Source of the DNA: a virus
Virus record (IMG/VR): IMGVR_UViG_3300008050_000401
Span: 1-21,134 of that record
DNA length: 21,134 bases
Strand: one strand, 5' to 3'
Part shown: positions 1 through 6,345 of the stretch, piece after piece
Layout: every line of letters starts with the position of its first letter
Numbering within the stretch: position 1 is the first letter of the stretch
Program-made: the position numbers and the translations under genes
Notes under the pieces: generated by a model
Told to the model about the DNA's origin: nothing
Seen by the model: the letters and a program-made list of their open reading frames with translations, nothing else
Databases searched by the model: none

Positions 1-403
1 GACGGTCTTCTTGTTGATGACCATTGAATGTTTGTTCCCACAAGCAATGGGCGAGAACCTCTTCAGGAGAAAATTCCTCAAGCGACTTCTCACAGATCTC
101 ACTATCAACCCACTTCTCCCATCTTGCAAAAGAAATTCCGATCGTGGTTCCTTCAGAATCAATGCCGTCTACTACAGGGAACAATTCGGGATCGTAGACA
201 CCTGACTTGTTTTGTACCGAAATAACAAAATCTGAGGGTTCCGGAACCAACCGAATGGTTTTGGAGATGGTGTCTAGATATCGCTTTTTGATCTTTTGCC
301 AATCGCCATCACGAAATAAGACAGGATCATCAAAATAGAGATCGTGCAATATTTGCAATGTCTCATCGATGTTGGCAACCTTAAAAAGTTCTAAATATTT
401 CAT
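1..403 (-). CDS. DUF6557-like phage protein, partial (C-terminus beyond left edge)
   Basis: An open minus-strand frame runs from an ATG at 403 off the left edge with no stop, giving about 134 residues. The protein starts MKYLELFKVANIDETL. It ends with an acidic, tryptophan-rich part containing WEKWVDS, a stretch of Glu/Leu residues (CEKSLEEFSPEEVLAHC) and then LWEQTFNGHQQED. The ending W-x-x-W...AHCLWE-x-TF-x-G is what I remember of the small phage/bacterial family DUF6557, whose function is unknown. The ribosome site is weak: there is no clear GGAG upstream of the ATG. It is the last visible gene of the minus-strand block and is separated from the gene before it by about 146 bases, so it may have its own promoter. 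The coding call is firm; the family name is from memory and less sure. Confidence 0.75.
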   Translation of the reverse strand, partial: MKYLELFKVANIDETLQILHDLYFDDPVLFRDGDWQKIKKRYLDTISKTIRLVPEPSDFVISVQNKSGVYDPELFPVVDGIDSEGTTIGISFARWEKWVDSEICEKSLEEFSPEEVLAHCLWEQTFNGHQQEDR

Positions 404-549
404 CACAGACTCGTTAACGAGAGAAGAGGGAAGACATCGGTATCATCCCTCTCCACCCGGTTTTTCACTGACTCACTAACAGCAGAACAACCTGCCGTCC
501 CTTACTATACACACACAGAGAACTTATTCGAACAACTTATCGGCTTCAT
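404..549 (-). other. Intergenic leader with possible promoter and inverted repeat
   Basis: This is the only clear gap in the left minus-strand block. On the minus strand a TATAGT hexamer lies at 509-504, which could be a -10 box, but no good -35 box sits 16-18 bases upstream. A 7-bp inverted repeat (AGAGGGA at 425-431, TCCCTCT at 446-452, 14-base loop) lies just ahead of the downstream start at 403. It could be a leader hairpin or chance. No coding frame is convincing here. Confidence 0.3.
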
Positions 550-804
550 TTAACGATTAAGCCAACGATCCGCGACCTTTTTTGCCGACTTCTTTTTCTT
601 ACCCCTCCACATCGTGTGACCGTGATATTGATCCAAGGTCGAAGCACAGAAAGCTTCTGGATTATCCATTTTACCTTTCATTCGCTCCACGCATTTAGTG
701 AATGGCGTTTTTGATTTGCCCGTGAGATTCTCTACAAACTTTTTGATGGACTTTTGAGTCCATCCTTTTGGGAGGCTACTCCACCCCGAACTTTCTTTCG
801 TCAT
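550..804 (-). CDS. Small basic phage protein of unknown function
   Basis: The product is 84 residues from the ATG at 804. I chose that start because an AAGGAG ribosome site stands seven bases before it. The frame stays open upstream to a start at 843, but that would add a basic stretch (FFLPTRRR) and lacks a comparable site. The protein opens MTKESSGWSSLPKGWTQKS, then has a KKFVENLTGKSKTPFTKC segment, a MDNPEAFCAS segment and a very basic tail rich in Lys (RGKKKKSAKK). The 'PKGW...SVKKF...PF-x-x-C...D-PEAFCA...WRGK' layout recurs in small phage proteins as I remember them, without an assigned function. It is small, basic and has two cysteines, so nucleic-acid or protein binding is possible, but nothing proves it. 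It lies 35 bases after the previous gene. Confidence 0.8.
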   Translation of the reverse strand: MTKESSGWSSLPKGWTQKSIKKFVENLTGKSKTPFTKCVERMKGKMDNPEAFCASTLDQYHGHTMWRGKKKKSAKKVADRWLNR

Positions 805-839
805 CACAACTCTCCTTCTAGTAGGAAGGAAAAATACAA

Positions 840-1295
840 TCAAGAACAGGCGTAGCCGTTCAACGCCACAATTTCCAGGTATACATTTTTAGATGTCCAA
901 AATCCCTGGGCCTGAGGATCAGGGATTGCGTTTACCAACATGAAAGAAGCAGTGGAACTGGGGTACCCCCGTGGCAGAGCGATTCTCAAGATGTTTTCCT
1001 CGGTAATTTGAAAAAAGGTCCCAATGTGTTCAGAAGACACCTCAAAAAATTCCAGGGAGACCGTATTCTCTTTTTTGGAAGCGACTAATTCCATCCAGAT
1101 ATTTGGCCCGATTTTCCAACAACATGAACCGAACACCTCGATGTGTCCTGCATGCATAGCATGAAACCACAAATGAAGATGTTTCTCAAAAAACCTACGG
1201 ACATGGGTAGGTGATGTTGTGTCTTCAAACGAGGCTAACAATGCAGAGTCGAAGTCTGAGCCGAAAGACTTGCCCCGCGCACAAATCACATTCAT
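840..1295 (-). CDS. Hypothetical protein (151 aa)
   Basis: I do not recognise this protein. It has 151 residues and starts at an ATG that overlaps the stop of the upstream gene (ATGA at 1295-1292), so translation is probably coupled. An AAGGA ribosome site lies eight bases before the start. There is a His/Phe-rich helical part near the N-terminus (RRFFEKHLHLWFHAMHAGH), a Cys-Cys-Trp (GSCCWKIG), then alternating hydrophobic residues typical of beta strands (IWMELVAS, VSLEFFEVSS). It ends with TSKNVYLEIVALNGYACS. No signal peptide or membrane segment is visible. The shape (N-terminal helix, then beta strands, about 130-150 aa) resembles several other unknown genes in this window. Confidence 0.75.
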   Translation of the reverse strand: MNVICARGKSFGSDFDSALLASFEDTTSPTHVRRFFEKHLHLWFHAMHAGHIEVFGSCCWKIGPNIWMELVASKKENTVSLEFFEVSSEHIGTFFQITEENILRIALPRGYPSSTASFMLVNAIPDPQAQGFWTSKNVYLEIVALNGYACS

Positions 1296-1690
1296 GTTCT
1301 GATTCCTTGACTACGAAGAACATGGTGTAAAGGACACAATGTGACATATTGTGTCCTTTCTGGATCTGCTTCCTCGCCGCACACTTCGCAAATCGTCACA
1401 CTCTCATGTTCTGCGGCTTGGATAAATCCTGCCAACGTACAAGCGATGTCCTTTGGGAGACCTCCTGTGTAAAATCTCAAGCCACCAAACTTAGATTTTA
1501 TTTGGTGAATCTCTAATTCTTCGTGTTCTTCAAAATAGGGATGCAGTTTAATGGACAATTCCCAAATAAGATTGAACCAACCCTCTCCAATTTCAAATTG
1601 GAAAAAATCATGTTCAGCACTGAAACAAGGACCACGCCGGAAAAGACAAGGGAACATATCCATCAAACATTTTTGAGATTCCGGTTTCAT
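1292..1690 (-). CDS. Small phage protein with FGGLRFY motif and C2-C/H zinc-type site
   Basis: The product is 132 residues from the ATG at 1690. This start gives a 4-base ATGA overlap with the upstream stop and has a GGGAG site five bases before it; an ATG four codons upstream has no good site. Residues 67-74 read KFGGLRFY, followed by a helix around AGFIQAAEHESVT. The protein ends with a CEVCGEEADP knuckle (C101, C104) and a second pair in TLCPLHH (C119, H122 or H123). This FGGLRFY-helix-CxxCG...TLCxxH layout recurs in uncharacterised phage and bacterial proteins, as I recall. A structural zinc ion is the obvious inference from the two pairs. Its role is unknown. Confidence 0.8.
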   Translation of the reverse strand: MKPESQKCLMDMFPCLFRRGPCFSAEHDFFQFEIGEGWFNLIWELSIKLHPYFEEHEELEIHQIKSKFGGLRFYTGGLPKDIACTLAGFIQAAEHESVTICEVCGEEADPERTQYVTLCPLHHVLRSQGIRT

Positions 1691-2163
1691 TCGTACTCCC
1701 ATCGCACATTTTCTTCAATTCGACGGATAAGTTTACTACTCGCGTCGTTTCTTAACCGGATATCATCCGGTAGAAGAGATAGATCCGTCTGGAAAAATAA
1801 AGCACCAAAACTCTCTACGGCTGTGGAACACATTTTCAGGTGTCCGTTTGAGGAATTTCGTTGCACGGCAATGCTTGTCATCGTCTTCGGTGTCAAAGAT
1901 CCCTGGAAAGTGACCTTTCGATCCTTGTTCTTACATAGGCAGGCTAACAAATACCGATTAGGCTTTCCACCACAAGTGGGTACTTCGAGAAACGTACCTG
2001 AAGCAAGCATGACCTGGAAGTTTGCTTCATGAATCAACTGTTCCACTCGGCGGATATATTTTTGGATGTGTGGGTTCTTTGGGGAAAGTAACAAGGTAGA
2101 AACCCAGGAATGGAACTCAAAAATCTCTCGATCTGTATTGAATACTGAATACTTAATTTGCAT
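1687..2163 (-). CDS. Hypothetical protein (158-164 aa)
   Basis: I do not recognise this protein. Reading from the ATG at 2163 gives 158 residues (MQIKYSVFNTDREIFEFHSW...); an ATG six codons upstream at 2181 is also possible. Neither start has a strong ribosome site, and both overlap the 3' end of the CoaB-like gene, so coupling to it is likely. The middle contains an IHEANFQVMLASGTFLEV segment and a basic, Cys-containing strand (LLACLCKNKDRKVTF). The C-terminus is helical and charged (SKLIRRIEENVRWEYE). A plus-strand frame overlaps it over most of its length but lacks matching gene context. Confidence 0.72.
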   Translation of the reverse strand: MQIKYSVFNTDREIFEFHSWVSTLLLSPKNPHIQKYIRRVEQLIHEANFQVMLASGTFLEVPTCGGKPNRYLLACLCKNKDRKVTFQGSLTPKTMTSIAVQRNSSNGHLKMCSTAVESFGALFFQTDLSLLPDDIRLRNDASSKLIRRIEENVRWEYE

Positions 2164-2893
2164 GGGCGCTGCCTGACTCATCCTGCAATCGAGAAAACAT
2201 CATCTCACACAGATTTCGAACTGCGGATCTTCGATCTTCGAAAGAACAGGGAACCTCTTCCGGTGTCACAATCATGTTAGTCTTGTTCCTAATGTCATTG
2301 GCAAACACCAGATTGGCGCTAGAGTCCCTTAACAATTTAAGACCTCTCAAGTAAGTGTCCTCGGAGGTGGTTCCAGCCGTGGTCTTAAATCCGACCAGGA
2401 AAATGTCTTCTCGTTCACTGCGGATAGTTTGAATCACCTTGTCAGAAGAGGTTAGTTCTAGAAGGTATTCCAATTTCGAGGAGAGTCTTTCCTGTCCTTT
2501 TCCAAATTCTGTTACGCTCTCGGTAACTTCTCCGGTTTCCCCATCCGTAACTTTCAGTTCGCAGGGTTCAAAATCGCAAACGGCGCTGGACAAGACAATC
2601 CCTCTGGTGTCTTCTCGATCCTTCAACAGCCCCAAGAATTTTTCTAAATCCTCGTTGGTTTCCAGGTGCTTGATTCCCAACTGATCAAATAAGGATTGAA
2701 CCCAGGAACACCTGTCGGTTTTTTCTGCCATTCGGGTTTCGACTAGGTGAACTTTGTGCTTGTCAAACGCACACAGGTTTTGTAATTCACCGTAGATTTC
2801 ACGGCCCACGGTACCAAAAGCAGGTGCACACAATGCAAAGTGTGGCGCAATGTGCACTAATGTACCACCAGCGATGACGTAAATTCTCTTCAT
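2153..2893 (-). CDS. CoaB-like phosphopantothenate-cysteine ligase fold protein
   Basis: The product is 246 residues. Two ATGs are adjacent (2896 and 2893); AAGGAG stands six bases before the second, so I use 2893. Counting from the first Met, the protein has the order of features of the DNA/pantothenate metabolism flavoprotein C-terminal (CoaB) domain. These are VIAGGT at 7-12 (family: xTSGGT), LSSAVCDFEP at 102-111 (family: AAAVaDf-x-P), a segment like K-x-K-K...L-x-L near 137-150 (RLSSKLEYLLEL), FLVGFK at 166-171, a Lys at 187 and NLVFANDI at 195-202 (family: D-x-IvAND). CoaB uses CTP to join 4'-phosphopantothenate and cysteine in coenzyme A synthesis. The usual CoaC decarboxylase half is absent. 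The Asn/Ser-rich loop after GGT in the cellular enzyme is replaced here by IAPHFALCAPAFG, and only R/K residues remain of the KxKK flap, so activity is uncertain. The fold is likely; the reaction is inference. Confidence 0.68.
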   Translation of the reverse strand: MKRIYVIAGGTLVHIAPHFALCAPAFGTVGREIYGELQNLCAFDKHKVHLVETRMAEKTDRCSWVQSLFDQLGIKHLETNEDLEKFLGLLKDREDTRGIVLSSAVCDFEPCELKVTDGETGEVTESVTEFGKGQERLSSKLEYLLELTSSDKVIQTIRSEREDIFLVGFKTTAGTTSEDTYLRGLKLLRDSSANLVFANDIRNKTNMIVTPEEVPCSFEDRRSAVRNLCEMMFSRLQDESGSAHAN

Positions 2894-2911
2894 CATAGAC
2901 TCCTTCTGGGT

Positions 2912-3310
2912 TCAGGGATCACAAATTTCCAACTCTGGAACCGAGAACTTAATTTGCCAATCCTCGAATTGCTGAAGTCCTCGATTAAAAATGGGAGGTT
3001 TTTGTTTAAACTCACCCGCTGCGACTACTCCGTAACACATATGATTTATCCCGAATTGTGTTATTTCTACATGTACCTCCAGGTCGTCGCCACCCACCAT
3101 GCCGTAAGACACCCCATTGAGTATCAAATACGACCAACACCAAAGAGGATCCGGCCCCTCAAGGTAGCTTTCCCATTGTCGAGTCAATTGACAGAACAAA
3201 TGTATAGATCGATGAAAAAGATTAACCGGAGGAAAGTCACAACCTCCGATCTTCCTCTGTTCAAATGACCAATAATTGATGATCTGGTCCAATGTCTGAG
3301 CGGAGTGCAT
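2912..3310 (-). CDS. Hypothetical protein (132 aa)
   Basis: I do not recognise this protein. The ATG at 3310 directly follows the stop codon of the exonuclease gene (TAA then ATG), with GGAG eight bases before it, so it belongs to the same transcript. It is rich in aromatic residues. It has an N-terminal helix region (TLDQIINYWSFEQRK), a middle HLFCQLTRQWESYLEG, a PLWCWSYLILNG strand and a VHVEITQFGINHMCYGVV strand. It ends in WQIKFSVPELEICDP. There are four Cys residues but no paired CxxC motif. No signal peptide is visible. A plus-strand frame of 104 codons overlaps it but has no ribosome site or context. Confidence 0.75.
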   Translation of the reverse strand: MHSAQTLDQIINYWSFEQRKIGGCDFPPVNLFHRSIHLFCQLTRQWESYLEGPDPLWCWSYLILNGVSYGMVGGDDLEVHVEITQFGINHMCYGVVAAGEFKQKPPIFNRGLQQFEDWQIKFSVPELEICDP

Positions 3311-4213
3311 TTAGATTTCTCCGTCCAACAACGAATGTATGCCGGTCATCAATGATGGACAATCCCAGGACAAGAGAAATTCTTGAAATTCGGAAACGGT
3401 GCTTCCGTTATACTTTTGTACGTCCACATCGGCGATATCCGTCACCATCTTTGTTACTCTAATGTTGATCGCAGCTTGAATCGCAAAATCTCGAATCTTT
3501 TCTCTTTCCGCGACGGAACCCGTGAACTCAGTGCTGACGAAGTCCAAAACCTCTTCGACTGTATTGGATTGCGTGAGGATTGGTGTGAGAACTTTCTTTC
3601 GGACTCGGAACAGTCCGGGGATATCGTCTGAGGTGTCTCCAAAAAAAGCTTTGTGGAGGGCAATCTTGTCACACGGCACCCCGTATTTCTGCTCTGCGAT
3701 CTCTTGTGTGGTCACCTCGGAGTTATTCCCAAAACATTTCACAGCAGGCTTCAGCAGCGACCAGAGATCTTTGTCGGAAGAGATGATCCACACAGAGTCA
3801 GAATCCGGTAACCAAGAGGTGACCAGGGTAGCGATAATGTCATCTGCTTCATACAAGTCATGGTGGTAGTGAGTAGAGGGAATTCGTTGGAGGACATCAC
3901 GAAATTCATCTTTTCTCTTCTTCATCTCCAAGATCTCTTCTTTTGGAGCCGAACCCGTGCGGCGAGAGATCTTATACTCTTTTAAGATGTCATATCTGAA
4001 TCGAGGGATTCCATCCCAGACAAAATGAAATTTGTAGAATCCATCTACTTTCCTCACGAGGCTCTGTAAGCTTCGAATTGCCCCGTAAACATGAGAGACG
4101 ACCCTCCGGGTGTTCAGCCGGTCATTTCCGTACAAAGAACGGAAAAAGAAGTTATTTGCATCCACTACAATGTGTGTAACGTCGTTGGAAAATAATGGGA
4201 ATGTCATGGGCAA
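3311..4213 (-). CDS. 5'-3' exonuclease, FEN/PIN-like (T5 D15 / Pol I N-domain type)
   Basis: The product is 300 residues from a TTG at 4213, chosen because AAGAGG lies five bases before it. An in-frame ATG two codons later (4207) is possible, but its spacing is about 11. Acidic metal-site motifs of the FEN family appear in order: VVDANN (D18), FVWDG (D67) followed by the basic FRYDILKEYK part, YEADD (E122, D124, D125), SSDKD (D147, D149) and GDTSDDIPG (D193, D196, D197). This enzyme class removes 5' flaps and RNA primers or degrades nicked DNA 5'-3' during phage replication. Length matches T5-type enzymes of about 290 aa. After GDTSDDIPG the usual G-x-G-x-K of the DNA-holding helix-hairpin is weak (LFRVRKKV). 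The gap to the upstream gene is AT-rich, without a clear promoter. Confidence 0.93.
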   Translation of the reverse strand: MPMTFPLFSNDVTHIVVDANNFFFRSLYGNDRLNTRRVVSHVYGAIRSLQSLVRKVDGFYKFHFVWDGIPRFRYDILKEYKISRRTGSAPKEEILEMKKRKDEFRDVLQRIPSTHYHHDLYEADDIIATLVTSWLPDSDSVWIISSDKDLWSLLKPAVKCFGNNSEVTTQEIAEQKYGVPCDKIALHKAFFGDTSDDIPGLFRVRKKVLTPILTQSNTVEEVLDFVSTEFTGSVAEREKIRDFAIQAAINIRVTKMVTDIADVDVQKYNGSTVSEFQEFLLSWDCPSLMTGIHSLLDGEI

Positions 4214-4275
4214 TGAGTCCTCTTTTTAAAAAATATCTTTAATCGAAACCAATGGGAAGACCGAATTCGAACATT

Positions 4276-4680
4276 CTATTGAGGAATGGTCATTCCGTGT
4301 GTTTTGACAAGATGACAAACTTTTCCACTTTCATAGGGATGAATACTTTCTGCGTCAATGGGGAGTTCAGTAGCGCTGATGACACGGACTAGGTAATTGT
4401 GTTTATCTTGGATGTATCCAAGATGGTCCATCTTGGTATTATCCCTCATGAGTACCATAAATCGAGTCTCCCGACGTTTCAAGGTGATGAAGACAGACCA
4501 CTTTTCGTTATTAATTCGAGTGTTGACGTGAGCCGAATCATCGGACATCATGGTCGCACACATTTGTGTGTAGCGGAGAGCTTCTAGAAAGAGATTGTAG
4601 GGTTCAAAATTCACACGCATCCAAGATAAAAACATGGATTCGGAACAATAACCCGTTGGAAGTCGGAATTTAATGTCCAT
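4276..4680 (-). CDS. Hypothetical protein (134 aa), first gene of the left minus-strand block
   Basis: I do not recognise this protein. The ATG at 4680 has a GGAGG site four bases before it, one of the best in the window. The protein starts MDIKFRLPTGYCSESMFL, then has a helix-like FEPYNLFLEALRYTQMCATM, a strand with a Trp (EKWSVFITLKRRETRFMVLM) and a LVRVISATELP strand. It ends in VCHLVKTHGMTIPQ. It is transcribed away from the sigma-like gene on the plus strand, so the 78 bases between them hold two promoters or share one region. It probably heads the transcript that includes the exonuclease. Confidence 0.78.
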   Translation of the reverse strand: MDIKFRLPTGYCSESMFLSWMRVNFEPYNLFLEALRYTQMCATMMSDDSAHVNTRINNEKWSVFITLKRRETRFMVLMRDNTKMDHLGYIQDKHNYLVRVISATELPIDAESIHPYESGKVCHLVKTHGMTIPQ

Positions 4681-4692
4681 TTGCCCTCCGAT

Positions 4693-4721
4693 TTGGCAAA
4701 ATCACTGTAAGTGAGTATACT
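4693..4721 (+). promoter_or_regulatory. Sigma-70-type promoter for the sigma-like gene
   Basis: TTGGCA at 4693-4698 and TATACT at 4716-4721 are separated by exactly 17 bases. This matches the host housekeeping consensus at five of six bases in each box. It lies about 38 bases upstream of the GTG start at 4759. The -10 box is part of the palindrome AGTATACT, so the minus strand also shows TATACT, but no -35 box fits on that side. Host polymerase should read it early in infection. Confidence 0.72.
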
Positions 4722-4758
4722 TAACATCAGTTACTATTTTTAGTGCAGGAGAAACACC

Positions 4759-5505
4759 GTGAGAACTTTGTGGACTAGATATGAACACGGCACACAACCC
4801 GTGAAAATTTTCCCGTCCGGGGAATTTGAGTATGCCAGAAAAACATTCACTCATCCAAAAGAATTACTCAAGACCATCACTGGCAAAGAAAATACACGTC
4901 TATCATTAGATAGGTACTTTCGAAGTAAAACCCAAAAAGAGGCCAACTCCATCTTCGAAATTTTCTTCGGGAAAGAAAACGAGCCTAAAACCGGGATCGA
5001 TGTCACGAAGAAATATGGTGACATCGAAAGAATCTTTTATGCCGGATTCGGATCGGAGATCGCTCGTGCGGGTCACGATCCCGAGGATGTCCTACAAGAA
5101 ATCTACAAGGGTATTCTTGTTCGTAACAAGGGGAGGTGTCCTTTCGACAAGAAGAAATCTTCTTTCGGTCATTATGTGTACATGGTGTGTCGTTGTATCG
5201 TGAACAATTACCACAAAAAACACCAGAAGAGGATGCAGAAGGAAAAGGCAGGGTTGCCGGAGAATCGGAACCACCCAGAAGTTAAGCCGGACACCTACCA
5301 AGGTGCCGTCGAGAACTTCCTGAGTTTCCTGGCAAAGAAACCGTTGTCTGAAGAAGACCTTCGTCAGATGCGTGTAGTAACTCTACACTTGTCGGCTGGA
5401 AAAACTCAAGAAGAGATTAGCCACGAAGAACAACTTTCTAAATCCCGATTAAAGTCCGTCGTAAAATTACTCCGATCTTACGGTCAGGAATATCGTGGAA
5501 TTTAA
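4759..5505 (+). CDS. Phage-encoded sigma-70-family-like factor
   Basis: The product is 248 residues from a GTG at 4759, with CAGGAG seven bases before it. Residues about 86-158 look like sigma region 2: a helix, then DPEDVLQEIYKGIL (107-120; compare D-x-x-QE-x-F in sigma factors), a linker RNKGRCPFD, then SSFGHYVYMVCRCIVNNYHKK (compare the SFxTWLYxIaxNxxxDxxRR of region 2.3-2.4). After a charged linker, residues 196-245 look like a region 4 helix-turn-helix (LSAGKTQEEISHEEQLSKSRLKSVVKLL). An N-terminal extension of about 85 residues is not recognised. Sigma factors bind RNA polymerase and choose promoters; a phage one usually turns on middle or late genes. It has a host-type promoter upstream. 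The next gene overlaps it or starts just after it. That the structural genes are its target is inference. Confidence 0.77.
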   Translation: MRTLWTRYEHGTQPVKIFPSGEFEYARKTFTHPKELLKTITGKENTRLSLDRYFRSKTQKEANSIFEIFFGKENEPKTGIDVTKKYGDIERIFYAGFGSEIARAGHDPEDVLQEIYKGILVRNKGRCPFDKKKSSFGHYVYMVCRCIVNNYHKKHQKRMQKEKAGLPENRNHPEVKPDTYQGAVENFLSFLAKKPLSEEDLRQMRVVTLHLSAGKTQEEISHEEQLSKSRLKSVVKLLRSYGQEYRGI

Positions 5506-5515
5506 GGAGAACGGT

Positions 5516-5947
5516 TTGCGACTTCTTGCATTAATTCTGGCATGGACCGTATTCTCTTGTACGTTACCGAAAGTGAAAACCAAAACCTCAGCACATCATT
5601 GGGTGAAAAAGCTCACGGGGAAAAGATGGTTTCTCACTAGACTATTGTCTTCTGGGAAACGCACACCCAAGAAACCGGCGCACTTGGAAATAGTCTGGAC
5701 ATTTCATTCCGGAAAACCCTGGGGAATACTAATTTCAACGGTCTACGCGGGTCACCGGATTCTACGTAGGAGAAAAGGAAGATGGCGTGTACTCGCCACC
5801 AACACGCTACTGTTCCCTGGATCTAAAACAGATCTCTTCTACCGAGTGTCTTTCCCTCGTAAAGGCCACTTGAAAGTACATTTACACTCCTCAAGAGGTC
5901 CACTTCTCGGTATTATGTGGTTCAAGCGAAAATTAATGTTCGAATGA
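5516..5947 (+). CDS. Basic phage protein with candidate lipoprotein signal
   Basis: The product is 143 residues if read from TTG at 5516. I prefer this start because AAGGAG (5504-5509) is exactly six bases before it. A GTG at 5495, overlapping the sigma gene, is the alternative. From the TTG the protein begins MRLLALILAWTVFSCTLPK: one Arg, a hydrophobic run and then VFSC, a loose lipobox with Cys15. This could direct lipid attachment; the -2 Phe is not typical. The rest is strikingly basic (many Lys/Arg, for example KRWFLTRLL, RILRRRKGRWR), with beta-type segments and no other Cys. The family is not recognised. It ends just before a terminator and shares its transcript with the sigma-like gene. 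Possible roles for phage lipoproteins include lysis (outer spanin) or surface exclusion, but nothing here decides. Confidence 0.65.
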   Translation: MRLLALILAWTVFSCTLPKVKTKTSAHHWVKKLTGKRWFLTRLLSSGKRTPKKPAHLEIVWTFHSGKPWGILISTVYAGHRILRRRKGRWRVLATNTLLFPGSKTDLFYRVSFPRKGHLKVHLHSSRGPLLGIMWFKRKLMFE

Positions 5948-5977
5948 TCCATCCTGTGCAGTAGAATAAAACAAATG

Positions 5978-5992
5978 AGTCCTAATAGGACT
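5978..5992 (+). repeat. Short inverted repeat ahead of the terminator
   Basis: AGTCCT at 5978-5983 and AGGACT at 5987-5992 can form a 6-bp stem with a 3-base loop. It lies 5 bases upstream of the strong terminator stem. No T run follows it, so it is unlikely to terminate alone. It may protect the RNA end or be chance. Confidence 0.4.
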
Positions 5993-5997
5993 TACCG

Positions 5998-6037
5998 GAA
6001 GCCGTTGAATCCCCCTCGTTCGACGGCTTCTTACTTT
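5998..6037 (+). terminator. Intrinsic terminator after the sigma/lipoprotein transcript
   Basis: GAAGCCGTTGAA (5998-6009) pairs with TTCGACGGCTTC (6019-6030) across a 9-base loop rich in C. This is a 12-bp stem with one G-U wobble. TTACTTT follows on the plus strand. There is no T run on the minus-strand side, so it mainly stops plus-strand transcription before the convergent minus-strand gene, whose stop codon lies at 6036-6038. Confidence 0.8.
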
Positions 6038-6308
6038 AAGATACCTCCATTACGAATGTGTTACCGGATTGAATCAAGCCATCGGGGATTCTGGATCCCC
6101 TTAATTCCCAACATGTGAACTGTAATGCCTGTACCACATCTACATTTAGATAACAATCTGACAATTCCCCCTTGCGAACGCTAAGGTGCCACCCACTTTT
6201 TAATGCAAACACTCCCAGGACATCTTTAAAGTAAACATAGAGATGTTGATACCTCAACACACCTTGTGTGATATACTCTACATGTTGAACAGGATAGCGA
6301 TTTCTCAC
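6036..6308 (-). CDS. Hypothetical protein (about 90 aa) with uncertain or disrupted start
   Basis: I do not recognise this protein. The first usable start in frame is GTG at 6308, but no ribosome site precedes it. The same frame stays open upstream for about 18 codons and still looks coding (LELFNFSVPV), but has no ATG, GTG or TTG there. An ATG at 6349 overlaps the stop of the upstream gene as ATGA and has GGAAG four bases before it, yet in its own frame it ends after 14 codons at 6305, overlapping the GTG. A one-base change between them would give an ordinary gene of about 104 codons starting at 6349. The protein has a helix-like VEYITQGVLRYQHLYVYF, a SGWHLSVRKG strand, and ends SGNTFVMEVS. 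Either a frameshifted gene or a tightly coupled one. Confidence 0.55.
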   Translation of the reverse strand: MRNRYPVQHVEYITQGVLRYQHLYVYFKDVLGVFALKSGWHLSVRKGELSDCYLNVDVVQALQFTCWELRGSRIPDGLIQSGNTFVMEVS

Positions 6309-6345
6309 CGGAACTGAGAAATTGAATAATTCGAGATTTGTAGCG

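Noticed and set aside
1523-2032. Plus-strand open frame of 169 codons
   Set aside because: It is antisense to two minus-strand genes that have coupled ATGA starts and a good ribosome site. Its own start has no site and its protein has no recognisable pattern.
3383-3869. Plus-strand open frames opposite the exonuclease
   Set aside because: The opposite strand carries complete FEN motifs, so these frames are shadows of a real gene.
4214-4275. Possible terminator or promoter in the AT-rich gap before the exonuclease
   Set aside because: There is a T run on the minus strand but no stable stem before it, and no pair of -35/-10 boxes with proper spacing.
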